Source of the DNA: Utricularia gibba
Taxonomy: Eukaryota > Streptophyta > Magnoliopsida > Lamiales > Lentibulariaceae
Reading direction: 5' to 3'
Length of the DNA stretch: 64,000 nt
Assembly (NCBI GenBank): GCA_002189035.1
Contig: NEEC01000014.1
Coordinates: forward strand, 2,668,501 to 2,732,500
Position 1 is the first letter of the stretch, and each line of letters opens with the position of its first letter. Below the pieces are notes generated by a model, which was not told where the DNA came from, ran no database searches, and saw only the letters and a list, made by a program, of their open reading frames with translations. Below, one piece after another: positions 13,354 through 23,939 of the stretch. The translations under genes and the position numbers were made by a program.

Positions 13354-14021
13354 GGGCACGTTTGATAGCGGTTCTGAATTAATAGGGGTTAGAATTATTA
13401 AGGTTTAAAATTTAGTTTAAATTTATCTCGATTTAGATAAAAACAAGTTTGGTAGTAGTGTTTATTTAAACCCAGGTTTTATGGGTGGGTTGAATTTAAA
13501 CCCATAAAACCAGGAAAATTGGTGTTTAATTTAAATCTTGTGTTAAACTAATCCCTTCTACCAATTAAGGGTCTGTTTGGTGTAGCTTCAGCTTCAAAAA
13601 AATCACTTTTAGAAGTGATTCCTGGACAAAACACATGCTACTTCTGCTCTACCTGGAATTGGAGTAGTGAACCACTCCACTTTTTTTGAGAAGCTGAGGG
13701 ACCCGTGCTTCAATAAAAATTGAAGTACTTCTCAAATATATATACGTATTTTACCCTTACTTCATTTTAAAATTTCAATAAATTACCCCTCTACTCCATC
13801 TAGGGTTAAAGACGTTGCTTCAAAATTACAACTATTCCCACTCGAACGCAGCGTGAAAAGTAGGTGCGATTCCTCCAAATTTGGTCTCTATCTTTAGATC
13901 TCATTCGAATGAAATAGATCTTCTACAGTTTTCGTTGTTTCATTTGCTTCATTTGCCTACATCTTCTTTAGTTTTTGTTGCATTTTTTATCCTTCATTAT
14001 TTCACCATTTTTTGTAGATAT

Positions 14022-15017
14022 ATGGAAGGACGAGATAGCTCACAAGCGAGATGGGTTGATCCTAACCTGATAGAGACCTTTATTCAAGTTTGTACGGTAG
14101 AGGTTCATGTTGGAAATAGACCGAACAGCCACTTCAACTGATTGGGATGGGAGAATGTGGTTAGAAATTTTAATTCTTTGACAGGTAAGAATCATTCTTG
14201 AGCTCAATTGAAAAACAAATGGGATAAGATGAAAAAAGCTTGGGATGTATGGGTTAAATTGACGAAGCAAACTGGAATTGGATTTAATCCTAATGGTGTT
14301 GTAGATATGCCTGATTCTTAGTGGAGTGACTACTTAAAGATACATTATACTTGTTTCAAAATTCTATTTTTTATAATAAAAATGCTTGTTTTTTTATGTT
14401 TCTACAATGTTTCATCGTAAGTAATATTATATACTTGTAGGATAACAAAGCTGCACGTTATTATAAGAATGCAACACCAATTTTGCTAGAAGAGCAAGAG
14501 GTAATGTTTAGTGATATCTTAGTCACAGGAGAATTAGTGCATTATTCGAAAGGTGGACAACACTCATCGCCTTCTTTTGAAGATGCAAATGACATTCAAG
14601 ATAATATTGAAGTCTATGAACTCTCCATATGGTTGTGCTTCCACTCAACAGGGTAGTCAATCTAGCATACAAACACCGGCACGAAAAGCACTAGCAAGCA
14701 CAAGAAAGCGTGCTAGGACAAATGATAGCAACATAATTGCTCAGGCATTGGAAAAGGTGGCAGAAGCTGTTGGACCTTCATGGGAGCAGTGTCTTGTAGA
14801 TCATGAGAAGGCCGAAATAAAAACCTGTTTGGACTTTTTGGACAATTACAGTGGCATAGCATTTGGTGATGAGACATGTGTACATGCCATGGCGATGTTT
14901 GCATCAGAAACCAAATACAATCTTTGGTTATTGGCAAAATTTGATGATGCAAAAGTAGCTTATCTCAAATATGATTATCAAATTCATTGCCACAAAATGG
15001 GGAAGAATGTCCCATAA
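14022..15017 (+). pseudogene. Myb/SANT-like protein of the PIF/Harbinger
   Basis: In these transposons the Myb-like protein works with the transposase in DNA binding. The likely start is ATG 14022, just after a TTTTTTGTAG acceptor-like site. Family landmarks in order: RWVDPNLIETFIQVC, GNRPNSHF, GWENVVRNFNSLTG, QLKNKWDKMKKAW and TGIGFNPNGVVDMPDS. An intron probably runs from about 14340 to 14441, ending TTGTAG. The second exon reads DNKAARYYKNA and continues to 15017. In-frame stops near 14139, 14200 and 14320 break exon 1, and a frame change lies near 14560. It is a decayed gene. Confidence 0.75.
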
Positions 15018-15391
15018 AGTTGGTATTATTTGCAAAATTAGATTATCTTGATGTTGTCTATTTCATTTAGATTTGAGGTTGTTGTGTTGAAGACAAAATA
15101 ATGAGTTGGACGTTATCATATTTTCTGAATTTTTGTTATTCTGCTTTAGCATATAAATCTATTGAGTTACAGTTTAAAAAACAAGTGAATCTAATATATG
15201 TCTATATCAAAATTTAATGATTTATTTTTATGTGAATAATATACAACATATATTTCATTCTCAAATAAATCACATAAATTGGAATTTTTTTAATATTAAT
15301 TTTGTTTTATTAATATGTTTTACAATAAAAAAACAACGTTCAACATAAACTTTGATTTATGTATTTAAATTCATGTATTGAATTATTTTAT

Positions 15392-15487
15392 ATTAACGCT
15401 ACCTACGAAATAAGTAATTTGGTAGGAATCCAATACACAAATGTGTTGGATTCTTACCACATTACTTATTTCGTAGGTGCCATTAAT
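15392..15487. repeat. Near-perfect inverted repeat (~47-nt arms)
   Basis: The left arm, 15392-15438, starts ATTAACGCTACCTACGAAAT. The right arm, 15443-15487, is its near-complement, with only a few mismatches and a 4-nt loop. Transcribed, it would fold into one long hairpin. The arms share TTACTTATTTCGTAGGT with the 93-bp direct repeats beside it. Confidence 0.85.
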
Positions 15488-15575
15488 GTGGGATACACAC
15501 AGGCGTGGTTTATGCATAACGTATGTCCGTGTGTTGAATTTCTACCAAATTACTTATTTCATAGGTAGCATTAAT
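15483..15575. repeat. 93-bp direct repeat, copy 1
   Basis: Runs from TTAATGTGGGATACACA to GTAGCATTAAT and matches 15990-16082 at equal length. The two copies flank the 68-bp unit array. A third partial copy follows at about 16083-16175. Confidence 0.8.
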
Positions 15576-15704
15576 ACAGGATAAACATGGGTACAGGTGG
15601 GTTCGGTTCGAACCGGAATCGCGATTCATACCGAAACGTTTGGATATATCCAGTTCCAAGCACCCAAATGAGCAAAGGTAGGTACCTGGAATTTGGTTGC
15701 AGAC

Positions 15705-15989
15705 TCACAAACACCCTCCCGAGGCACCAACATGAGGGAAGTCGGTGTCTGGAAAACTATCTCAAATACCCCTTCCTAGACACCCTCCAGAGGCATCCAC
15801 ATGAGGGAAGTGGGTGCCTGGAAATGGTCTTACCCACTCTTCCCAAACACCCACACGATGCATTGTTTTGTAAGTGTCGTTCAACTCTCTTTCCAGACAC
15901 CCTCCTGAGGCACCCACATGAGGGAAGTGGGTGCTTGGAAAATTATCCCAAATACTCTTTCCCAGACACCCATATAAGATAAGTGGGTG
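15705..15989. repeat. Array of ~68-bp units, each with a dyad
   Basis: ACACCC(TCC) landmarks at 15711, 15780, 15847, 15897 and 15966 give steps of 69, 67, 50 and 69 bp. The third and fifth units are partial. Full units contain GGCACCCAC, a short ATGAGGGAA loop and GTGGGTGCC, a 9-bp inverted repeat. CCAGACACC also pairs with GGTGTCTGG across units. It lies between the ends of the two transposon genes. It is not a CRISPR array, because the repeats are contiguous. Confidence 0.8.
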
Positions 15990-16082
15990 TTAATGTGGGA
16001 TACACATGGGTGTGGTTTATACATAACCCTCGTCCGTGTGTTGGACTTCTATCAAATTACTTATTTCGTAGGTGGTGTTAAT
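15990..16082. repeat. 93-bp direct repeat, copy 2
   Basis: Same length and order as 15483-15575, with the shared blocks GTGGTTTAT, CCGTGTGTT and TTACTTATTTCGTAGGT. A degenerate third unit continues to about 16175. Confidence 0.8.
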
Positions 16083-16221
16083 ATCTAACACTACATGGGT
16101 GTGGTTTATGCGTAACCCACATCCGTGTGTTGGACTCCTTCCAAATTCACGTTCGTGTGCTGGACTTCTTCCAAATATATACTAATCACACCGAATTATA
16201 GTTAACTGTCAAATCGAACAT

Positions 16222-17672
16222 TCAAAGATGTCTATCTGCTTCCATTTTCACCCTGATAGAGTCTCTTATGGCATCCATGTCATTGTCCCCTGCACCTTCC
16301 AAATCAATCAATGGATCTTGTGAATCATATTCTTGCATTTCTTCTAAGAAATCTGGGTCATCATTGTTCATAATTCTAATGTAATTGTGCAGTGCTATCG
16401 TCACAATTACAAGCCTAATTTGTATCTTCCAAGCCAATGGAGAAGGGAAGCAAGTCACTAGCTTGAATTTCTTCTTCCAAATTCCAAATGATCTTTCAAT
16501 TGCGCATCTCAAGGATGAATGCTTGAAATTGAATAATTCCTTTCCATTTTTAAGAGATGGATTTCGATGAAAATCTGGAAGATGATATCTCTCCCTCCTG
16601 TATGGGGCCATAAATCCATTCTTATTTACATAACCAGAGTCAATGAGGTAGTAATTTCTTAATATAAAATAAGATCAATGAATAATGATGAGTAACACAT
16701 TTGAATTAACACATTAAACAACTATGAGTAATCACCTTGAGATGGCATTTGAAACTTAGAATTTTGATCATTAATGGCAGCACATAACACACGTGAATCA
16801 TGTGCTGCCCCTTCCCAACCAGCAGCCACAAAAGTGAAACATAAATGGAATCGCAAGCAACCAATATGTTTTGTGTTGGTTTCCCCTTCCTTCTGATAAA
16901 TGGAATTTGCTTTTTTGGTGGCAGAATTGCATTAATGTGGGTACCATCTATGGCTCCAATGCAATCCTAAAGTGTAAAAAATCATCCAATAATGATTAGT
17001 CAATAAATTAAGAGAATGGATAGACTAATATATATGATATACAACCTTAAAATAACGTGAGTATCGATCGTTGAATTGGATCTCTAGAGGAGTAACATTG
17101 TGAGGTCGAAATAAACAAATCCAATCTTTAGACATCTTCAAACAAGCTTTGAGAATTGCACGTATTGATCTATGGATTGTCCATGCTACGGTATTATGCA
17201 AAACACAACATTACCATACAAAAGTATATTAGCCAAAAAAAATAGATGATACAAAACTAAAAAACATCATACTTGAATGTTGATACTCTTTTGTAAGATG
17301 ACGTTGATTGTGACCTTGGCCAACATATTGAAGAAAGTGAGCAAGTTGTCTCGAATGGAGACACCCCCAATAGGTTTCAACCCATAAGACTCACTCAATA
17401 ATTCACAAAGGTGATAAAAAACATGAGTTCTCATCCTTAACTTATCATAACACCCTAATTGGATTGCCTTCTAACATCTCCTTCAACAATTCTGTACCTG
17501 TAAACTTCCTATTCTTACATGGAAATTTATGCACCCGATTAGCATAATAACTACCAATCAAAGATACAACACTAACCACCATTTTTGAAACTTCTTTATT
17601 TCTTCTTGAAGATTGATCATCATCCGTGTATGACTTCAAAGCAGACAATGAATACTCCATCTCAAAAGCCAT
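16222..17672 (-). pseudogene. PIF/Harbinger DDE transposase
   Basis: DDE_Tnp_4-type transposase, which cuts at the TIRs and inserts at TTA/TAA. On the minus strand it starts MAFEMEYSLSALKSY at 17672. A frame change near 17450, after GNPIR, precedes CELLSESYGLKP. A later exon (~17200-17045) has IRAILKAC and NDRYSRYFK. The next exon (~16975-16735) has DCIGAIDGTHINA, with the first catalytic Asp, then RKGKPTQN, GWEGAAHDSRVL. After an intron ending near 16658 the last exon has YYLIDSGY, APYRRERYHL and SLRCAIERSFG, then ends at 16222. Domains are nearly complete, but the frameshift suggests inactivity. It is the convergent partner of the Myb-like gene. Confidence 0.82.
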
Positions 17673-18023
17673 GGATGTGTATTGTCGTTTGTGAATAAAA
17701 GAAATCAAGAAGATGAAAAACAAGTGTATGTAGTAGTAGGAATAGGTATGAATTTAAGAGAGTAGTTGAAAAAAAATTCATTGGGAGTATATTAGTAATA
17801 TCAATACAAAAAAAACTTGATATGAAGCAAATTACACTAAACACGTTTTGTTTCTATCTGTTTGTAGTTGATGGACTAAACAAAAATTGCTTCAAAAAAA
17901 AAACACTTCTACAGAATCATTTTTTTTTATGTTAATTTTAGAAGCGGTTCCAAACAGGCTCTGAGGATAATATTAAACCCAACCTGGTAAAACTAGCCTA
18001 ACCACCCTACCAAACGTGTGCCC

Positions 18024-19465
18024 TAAAGGGTGAAGAAAAATATCATGTTCTCAATTATTATCTACTATGGCTTCATTGCTCCTTTTCTTTGTAGTAGTTA
18101 AATTTTGGTGTGCTTCGAACAAATCTAACACATCATTAAAAATGTGGCCTGATTGTAATATCCCACAAAAAAGCTTATTTTTTTGGTGAGAAACTACACA
18201 ATCTAAATCATACCAACACAAAACAACAATAACTAACCAAATTTTTTTGGAATCAATTCAACTTCATTGTTCTCCATTGCACTTGAATTTCTATCTCCTA
18301 AGATAAGGATTTCTAAAGGATCATCTTTTTTCCATTTTGTCAATGCATTCACTAACTTCAATCTCACTTACGATTTTCTTAACATTGTTGCAACATTTCA
18401 TCTGCACACTAACAATTTGTGCATTTTCATAACCATATAAAGCAGCTATTTCATGAAAGTATTGCAAAGAAAAAACATTTAGGATCCATGACATCAATCT
18501 AGGTATCTATACCATCAATGTATTTATGGCTACCAAATCAGTGGATAAGTCTCCCACCATAGTGCAGTACAAAAAATCCTTGAATTCTGCTAGTTAATGC
18601 CGAATTCCTACATTATTACCCATCATCTTGGAAATAAATAGCAACTTCTACCACCAACCATGGAGGCTAGTTATAGCAAAATAGTTTCATTGAGGCTGAA
18701 CGCTATTGGATTGCAGGCTAGAGCATACATGATGACGTACACCATCCAGAAATCAGCAGCATTTGTGGGTAGGATATTGTGAGGGTGAAGAGATTGTTTC
18801 GTGTGGAAGTTTGGGTTTGAATTGGAATTTTTTAGGGTGAAGGATATTTTAGTCACTTCACATTACCTCCTGCAATGAATTCGCAATATGATCTAATTTT
18901 GAAAATATGAAAAAAAAAACATAGTGATTAACGATTGAACTGTTGTAGATTGTGATCAATGTTATAAACCAAGGTTAAAATTGTAATCAATTTTTGAAAT
19001 TAACTCAAGATAATACATTGAATTTAGAAAACTCATATTAGACATAGACCAATGGATTGAGATATGTTTATCTAGATAAGAATTTTTAGATAAAGACCAA
19101 TACAATTAGATAGATATAATTTTATTTATTTTACAAATTGATGGATGTAAATATAAGAGTGTATAAAAAAATTTAAAGATGAACCTTAGCAAGATAATGA
19201 AGAATATTTGAAAAATAATGATGATGTTGGGCAAGTAGATATCTTTGATAACAAAATCATTTTATTTAGATGAATCTCAAGAAGAAAGAGAAGAAGATTG
19301 AAGTTACCCTAAACTCTTAATTGTATTAAGAGTTTATTTATGTAAATAATTGTATTTTCCAACATCATCGTAATATTTTTCAAATAAATAATAATATGCT
19401 TTATTTTAATGTGAATTAATATTAATTACCTTAAATTTTTTAAAAATACAAAATATAAAGAATAC
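18024..19465. other. AT-rich interval, no gene seen
   Basis: No family recognised on either strand. The last bases before the LTR, AATAC (19461-19465), are a candidate target duplication for the gypsy element, but no intact right end exists to confirm it. Confidence 0.4.
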
Positions 19466-19975
19466 TGATAAGGGAAAAATCGGTCAAGGGTAATCGGTTC
19501 CTAAAAGGCTGCCAAAAGAGATCCCGAGGGATAACGCCAAACGACAGATTGACATCTGTCAGAAATCTAACAGGTATGGCCATATGACACAGTCTGAAAA
19601 GCGGCCGAATTACGGCATAACAGGCGGCCGATATGTGAAAAGCGAGATCGTATAGCAGGAGCAGAAAGCAACCGATATTTGCAGACACCAGAATTCGGTC
19701 AGAGTGAGCTCTCCTATAAATAGACGGAATTATGACAAGAAAGAGGTTGGACTCAAAAAGATTTCTTCAAGTTGTATTCTCCTTTTCGCGACCTCCATCT
19801 AGTGAAACTCTTTTCCGGCGAGCTCCGGCAGCTCCGTGGTTTTTCCGCTCTCCGGCGGTTTCCACGTAAAAAATCCTTGCTCACTCTTATTTTAATCGTA
19901 CCAACCGTGAAGAAGGTGACTAAGTGTGGCATTCCCGACCGCGCCTATCACCGGATACCGATTTCACCCATAACA
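19466..19975 (+). mobile_element. 5' LTR of Tat-lineage gypsy element
   Basis: Starts TGATAAGGGAAAAATCGG and ends CCCATAACA, 510 bp. A CCTATAAATAG TATA box lies near 19711-19721. It is followed by a primer-binding-site-like TTTGGCACCCACA and then gag. The first ~62 bp reappear inverted at 23404-23465. Confidence 0.8.
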
Positions 19976-19977
19976 TA

Positions 19978-19990
19978 TTTGGCACCCACA
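19978..19990 (+). other. Primer binding site (probable)
   Basis: TTTGGCACCCACA lies 2 nt after the LTR end. It looks like a decayed form of the TTTGGCGCC-type primer site of plant Tat/Ogre-like elements. The tRNA is not identified. Confidence 0.5.
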
Positions 19991-20014
19991 GGAATCACTC
20001 GTTAATCACGAGTC

Positions 20015-22455
20015 ATGGTGGAAAATAGCACAGCCACCGACCCGGCTCATGACGGAAGTGCCGACGCACATGACTCCGGCCTTATGATCACTAGCAGGGA
20101 GCAACTGAAGGCCCTGCTAACGGAAATCCTTACCGACCTCCGGGCACCTTCAGGTCTCAACTCCAACGCCCAGGAGAGAACACCTGAAATCGCACCACGA
20201 ACGGGGAAGCAACCTCTTATTCCGGAGTACCCCCAGATACGGAGACTGAATCCGAAACCGAGGAGGAGATGCTGCGGAGAAAGAGGCGCAACCAAGTCGT
20301 GTATGAGCCAGGAACTGATAGGGAAAACATGACTAGCAAAATCTTGGAAGAAAGAGAAGAAGAGGTGAAAAGAGAGTTAGACCAGATCCGCGAAAGGAAA
20401 AGATTTATCGACAAGCGAACGTTGATAGGAAGAAGAGAGGATAGAGGCTTCAGGGACGTTTTCGATCAGAACGTATCCACTGGGAGAGGAGATGTTTTAG
20501 CCGATATTGCTTTGCCCTTGAAGAGTGGAGTTGAGGGAGCAGTTGGAACCACAACACTGCGTTTTGACCCTTTCTCGGACGATTTAGTCGGAGAAGAGCC
20601 CGAGAGAGGATTCAGAGTCCTAGACGGATTACCCACGTATGACGGAAAAGGGGACCCCATATCGCATGTAACCGACTTCGATATGAGGATGTCCACAGTT
20701 CGACATTCAGAGGCCATGAAGTGTAAGCTGTTTGCTTGCTCGCTCCAAAAAGGAGCGAAGACTTGGTTTAAACAGTTAGAACCATGCAGTGTGGCATCTT
20801 TTCGGGAGTTAGTACTGCTCTTCACTACCCGATACGTTGTTAACATTGAAGCTCCACCTTCAAAGGCATCACTATACTCTATTCGTTACGATCACCGAAA
20901 AGAGAGCTTGCGAAGATTCATCGATCGATTCAACTGCTTGGCGCAGGATGTCCAATTGGATTTAAAAGAAAGAGTGGAAATAATGTAGCGGGCCTTAGGA
21001 ACGTCGAAATTGAGACAGAGCCTATCGAAGTCCCCACCAAAGAATCTCGGAGAATTGCTAGGAAAAATCATGAAGTACATTCGAGTGGACGACGACCTCA
21101 GGGCCGAGATGAAAAGCCGCGTGGAGATTCGTCCAGTTCCACAACAGGAGACCCAACTTAACCGGGGGCCCAGGCCGAATAAGCACCGTGAAGTATATCA
21201 GGTCGAACCAACCAGAACAGATGTCTATTGCGAAATACACAAGACCACCGGGCATGATACTGCCCACTGCCGACTGATGAAGAGGATGATCGAGCAATAT
21301 CATGCTGGTGGGGGGATGAACAGCGCGATACGGAACCCTGCATCAATGACGGATCGGAAAAGAGGACGTAACGAGCGAACGGGGAATGAAGGGAACCGAT
21401 ATCCGAAATTCCCTCCGAAATCGGGGATGGCGAACTCGCGAGCCAATAGGGAACCGAATCTTGGAGAAGGACAAGACATACCGGAAAGTTCACGGAGTGC
21501 CCATCAAATGCAAGGTAGTCCCCCCTATATTCGGGAAATCCATATGATATCCGGAGGAACCGAGATGGATGTGTCCGGAAAGGAACGGAAAAGATATTTG
21601 GATGAAGTCAGAAGAGGAGAAGTTTTCGAAATCGGAAATGGTCCGACTGAGAAAGCTGCTTGGGAAAAGGAAGAGATCAGCTTCTCCAACAGAGACGTCC
21701 CGGTTGGCCCAGCCGCGAGAGATGAGCCCTTGGTGGTATCAGGAATATGTGGGAGCACCAAGGTAAGGAGGATTCTTATCGATCAAGGATCCTCGTGCAA
21801 CATCATGAAGAAGGAATTGGCCGAGTTACTGGCGTCATCTAACGAGGGAAATATTCGCCATGTGCGCATGGAGTTGTACGCATTCGACCAGCGGGCCGTG
21901 CAAACTCTCGGGAAAATAACCCTGCCCGTAACATTTGGAGCGGCAGAGCGGAGCCGAACCGAGAGGTTGGAATTCTTAATCCTGGATTCAGAGATCTCGT
22001 ACAACATCATCCTCGGGCGACCCGGCATCAACCAATTCGGTATGTTACCCTCCACTGTGCATTTGAAAATCAAATTCCCAACATCGAAGGGCATTTGCAC
22101 AATGGGTATCGACCAACCCACCGCCCGGTCCTGTTATGTATCTTCTTGTCGGGACCCCTGCGCGAAAAAGTCGAGAGTGATGATGGTAGAAAAGGAACCC
22201 CCTAGACAAGCAATGGAACCAATACGGTACAAGTCGGTGCAACTAATACCAGAAGATGCGCAGAAAGCCACCCGCATCGGTGCCAATCTAGACGCTGGAT
22301 TCGAGAAAAGGTTAGTTGAACTTTTGATGAAGAACACCGATATTTTTGCCTGGACTGCTGCGGATTTTGTAGGCATTGATCGATCCGTCGCCGAACATCA
22401 CATTGATACCTACTCGGGGCAAAACCGGTTCGGCAGAAGCAACGACATTTCTTAG
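20015..22455 (+). pseudogene. Gypsy (Tat) gag and protease, broken
   Basis: ATG 20015 starts a frame MVENSTATDPAH. A frameshift near 20210-20270 moves the reading to the frame that holds the capsid domain, about 20530-20990 (GLPTYDGKGDP, ACSLQKGAKTWF, RRFIDRFN). A TAG at 20986-20988 interrupts it. The same frame resumes to 22455 with a His/Cys nucleocapsid-like stretch (CEIHKTTGHDTAHC, ~21230) and a retropepsin-like domain, ILIDQGSSCNIM at ~21775 and LGRPGINQFG at ~22015. The protease has DQG in place of the usual DTG/DSG, as often drawn for this lineage. It ends in a frameshift before RT. Confidence 0.8.
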
Positions 22456-22690
22456 CAGAAAAGTGCCTAATTATCAAAGAAAAAACAAGAGAGCTCTTGG
22501 AAGCTGGTTATGTGAAGGAGATCCAGTACTCCGAATGGGTTGCCAACCCGGTCGTCGTCCCAAAGCCCGGGGGAAAATGGAGGATGTGCATTGACTTCAC
22601 CGACCTCAACGCTTGCATCGAAAGTGACCCTTATCCTTTGCCAAAGATCGACAAGCTAGTGGACTATATCTGCCTATATCGCCCGTTGCA
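22456..22690 (+). pseudogene. Reverse transcriptase N-terminal fragment
   Basis: Encodes the first RT blocks only: EAGYVKEIQYSEWVANPV, KPGGKWRMCIDF and YPLPKIDKLVD. The sequence then jumps to RNase H. The palm with the catalytic (Y/F)xDD motif and the connection region, about 0.9-1 kb in intact relatives, are absent. The element could not reverse-transcribe itself. Confidence 0.8.
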
Positions 22691-22702
22691 GTCAGCGCAG
22701 TC

Positions 22703-23395
22703 TTGACAACCATCTCGGCAGATAATCACTTGCTGGTGTATTATGTAAGCAAAGTTTTGTTACCGGCCGAAACCCGCTATACGGTGACAGAAAAATTCAT
22801 CTTGGCTCTGAAGATGGCAGCCACCAAATTGAGGTCATATTTCCAAGATCGGCACATTGTGGTATTCACCAATCAGCCTCTGAAGAACATCCTGTCTCGT
22901 CCAGAGATTTCCGGAAGGGTTGCCAAATGGGCAGTTGAATTAAGTACAATGGATATTGAGTTTAAGTCGAGAACAGCAATCAAAGCCCAACCTCTTGCTG
23001 ATTTTGTGGTCGAAATGACCAGGCCTATAGACCGTTTCTTGGAAGCCAATGACCGATGGGCTATGTATGTGGATGGCTCAACATACAACGGCGCCGGAGG
23101 AGGAATAGACATTAGGACCCGAGAAGGAGAGCATATTTATATTACGGTGAAATTCTTATTCCCTGCCTCCAACAATGTGGCCGAATATGAAGCCCTGATT
23201 GAGGGAATGAAAATTGCCAAGGAGCAGGGAGTGGCAGAACTTGACGTTTACACCGATTCGCGACTTGTGCAAGGGCAGTTTTCGGGAGAATACGAAACCC
23301 ATGACTCCCTCATGGCTCTTTACCATGTCCAGGTGAAGGAATTGGCTAAAACCTTCAAGGAGTTCACCCTGTCGCACGTAGCACGTAGCACGTGA
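22703..23395 (+). pseudogene. Gypsy RNase H plus second (plant/archaeal-type) RNase H
   Basis: An open 230-codon frame. First half: the retroelement RNase H/connection end (TRYTVTEKFILALKMA, FTNQPLKNIL, ALADFV-like QPLADFVVEM). Second half, from ~23055: an RVT_3-type RNase H with MYVDGSTYNGAGGG, NNVAEYEALIEGM and VYTDSRLVQGQ, carrying D, E and D active-site residues. A second RNase H of this kind marks the Tat/Ogre/Retand lineage. The frame ends abruptly in GCACGTA repeats at the junction with an inverted LTR piece; integrase is missing here. Confidence 0.85.
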
Positions 23396-23403
23396 AAATG
23401 GGT

Positions 23404-23465
23404 AGGAGATCTCTTTTGTCAGCCTTTTAGGAACCGATTACCCTTGGCCGATTTTTCCCTTATCA
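23404..23465 (-). mobile_element. Inverted LTR fragment of the Tat element
   Basis: Reverse complement matches the first 62 bp of the LTR at 19466 with about four mismatches, ending TATCA at 23461-23465 (TGATA on the minus strand). To its right, on the minus strand, CAGAGGGG resembles the polypurine tract expected just before a 3' LTR. Thus an inverted 3' end of the same family begins here. Confidence 0.8.
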
Positions 23466-23673
23466 TTCAACCCCTCTGATTCACCGATATTAGCCCTTTT
23501 CGGGGTAAATCGGGGGATCAGAACTACTACGATACCAATTCTTGAGCTGCCGCTTCCCCTGAATAAGCCACATGCCGTTCTCTGCCACGCGTCGGCTCGT
23601 TGGCACGCCACGTTTTTTCCCGCTCATTCTGGGTACCCCAAACGTCATGACGCTTCGTCTCCCTAACCTTTCC

Positions 23674-23683
23674 CGTATAAATA
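23674..23683 (+). promoter_or_regulatory. TATA box before the antisense ORF
   Basis: GTATAAATAA lies about 260 nt upstream of the ATG at 23940 and on the same strand as the antisense ORF. It suggests that ORF has its own promoter, separate from the LTR. Confidence 0.45.
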
Positions 23684-23939
23684 AGCGCGCTTCGTGTCAG
23701 TTCTTTCCTTTGCCCTTTCTGTTGCCTGCAAGAGTTTTGTGCCCTCCGTGCTCCGTCACACTCGTCCGCCGCTCGATCGTCGCGATATCCGTCGGAAACC
23801 GCCAATTTTCCAGGTATCATTCGGTTCTTCGTCTTTTTCGTTCGGTCTTCTGGGATTTTTGACGGGTCCCCCTTGTCATTCTAAGTCCTTCCCCCTTCCT
23901 GACTCCTGCCTCGTTCTAGGGTTTTGGGCTTCTTTGAAA

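Larger units (their letters stand above)
13569..17961. mobile_element. PIF/Harbinger DNA transposon, two decayed genes
   Basis: Ends GGGTCTGTTTGG and, inverted, GAGCCTGTTTGG form ~12-bp TIRs. Flanks are TAA (13566-13568) and TGA (17962-17964), a one-mismatch form of the family's TTA/TAA duplication. Further in, both ends carry GCTTCAAAAAAA and AGAAGTG blocks in inverted order. Inside are a Myb/SANT-like gene on the plus strand and a DDE transposase on the minus strand, converging on a repeat cluster. That two-gene content is diagnostic of PIF/Harbinger. Both genes carry stops or frameshifts, so it is probably immobile now. Confidence 0.88.
13354..18023. mobile_element. Tourist-like MITE split by a PIF/Harbinger
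   Basis: Outer element with TAA on both sides (13351-13353 and 18024-18026). Ends are GGGCACGTTTGATAG on the left and GGGCACACGTTTGGTAG reading inward from the right. Only about 275 bp belong to this MITE (13354-13568 and 17965-18023). The interior is the 4.4-kb autonomous-type transposon at 13569-17961. Its style matches the MITE at 1308. Confidence 0.75.

Noticed and set aside
15705-15989. Regular repeat array considered as CRISPR
   Set aside because: Units are contiguous with no unique spacers, and the host is a plant transposon.
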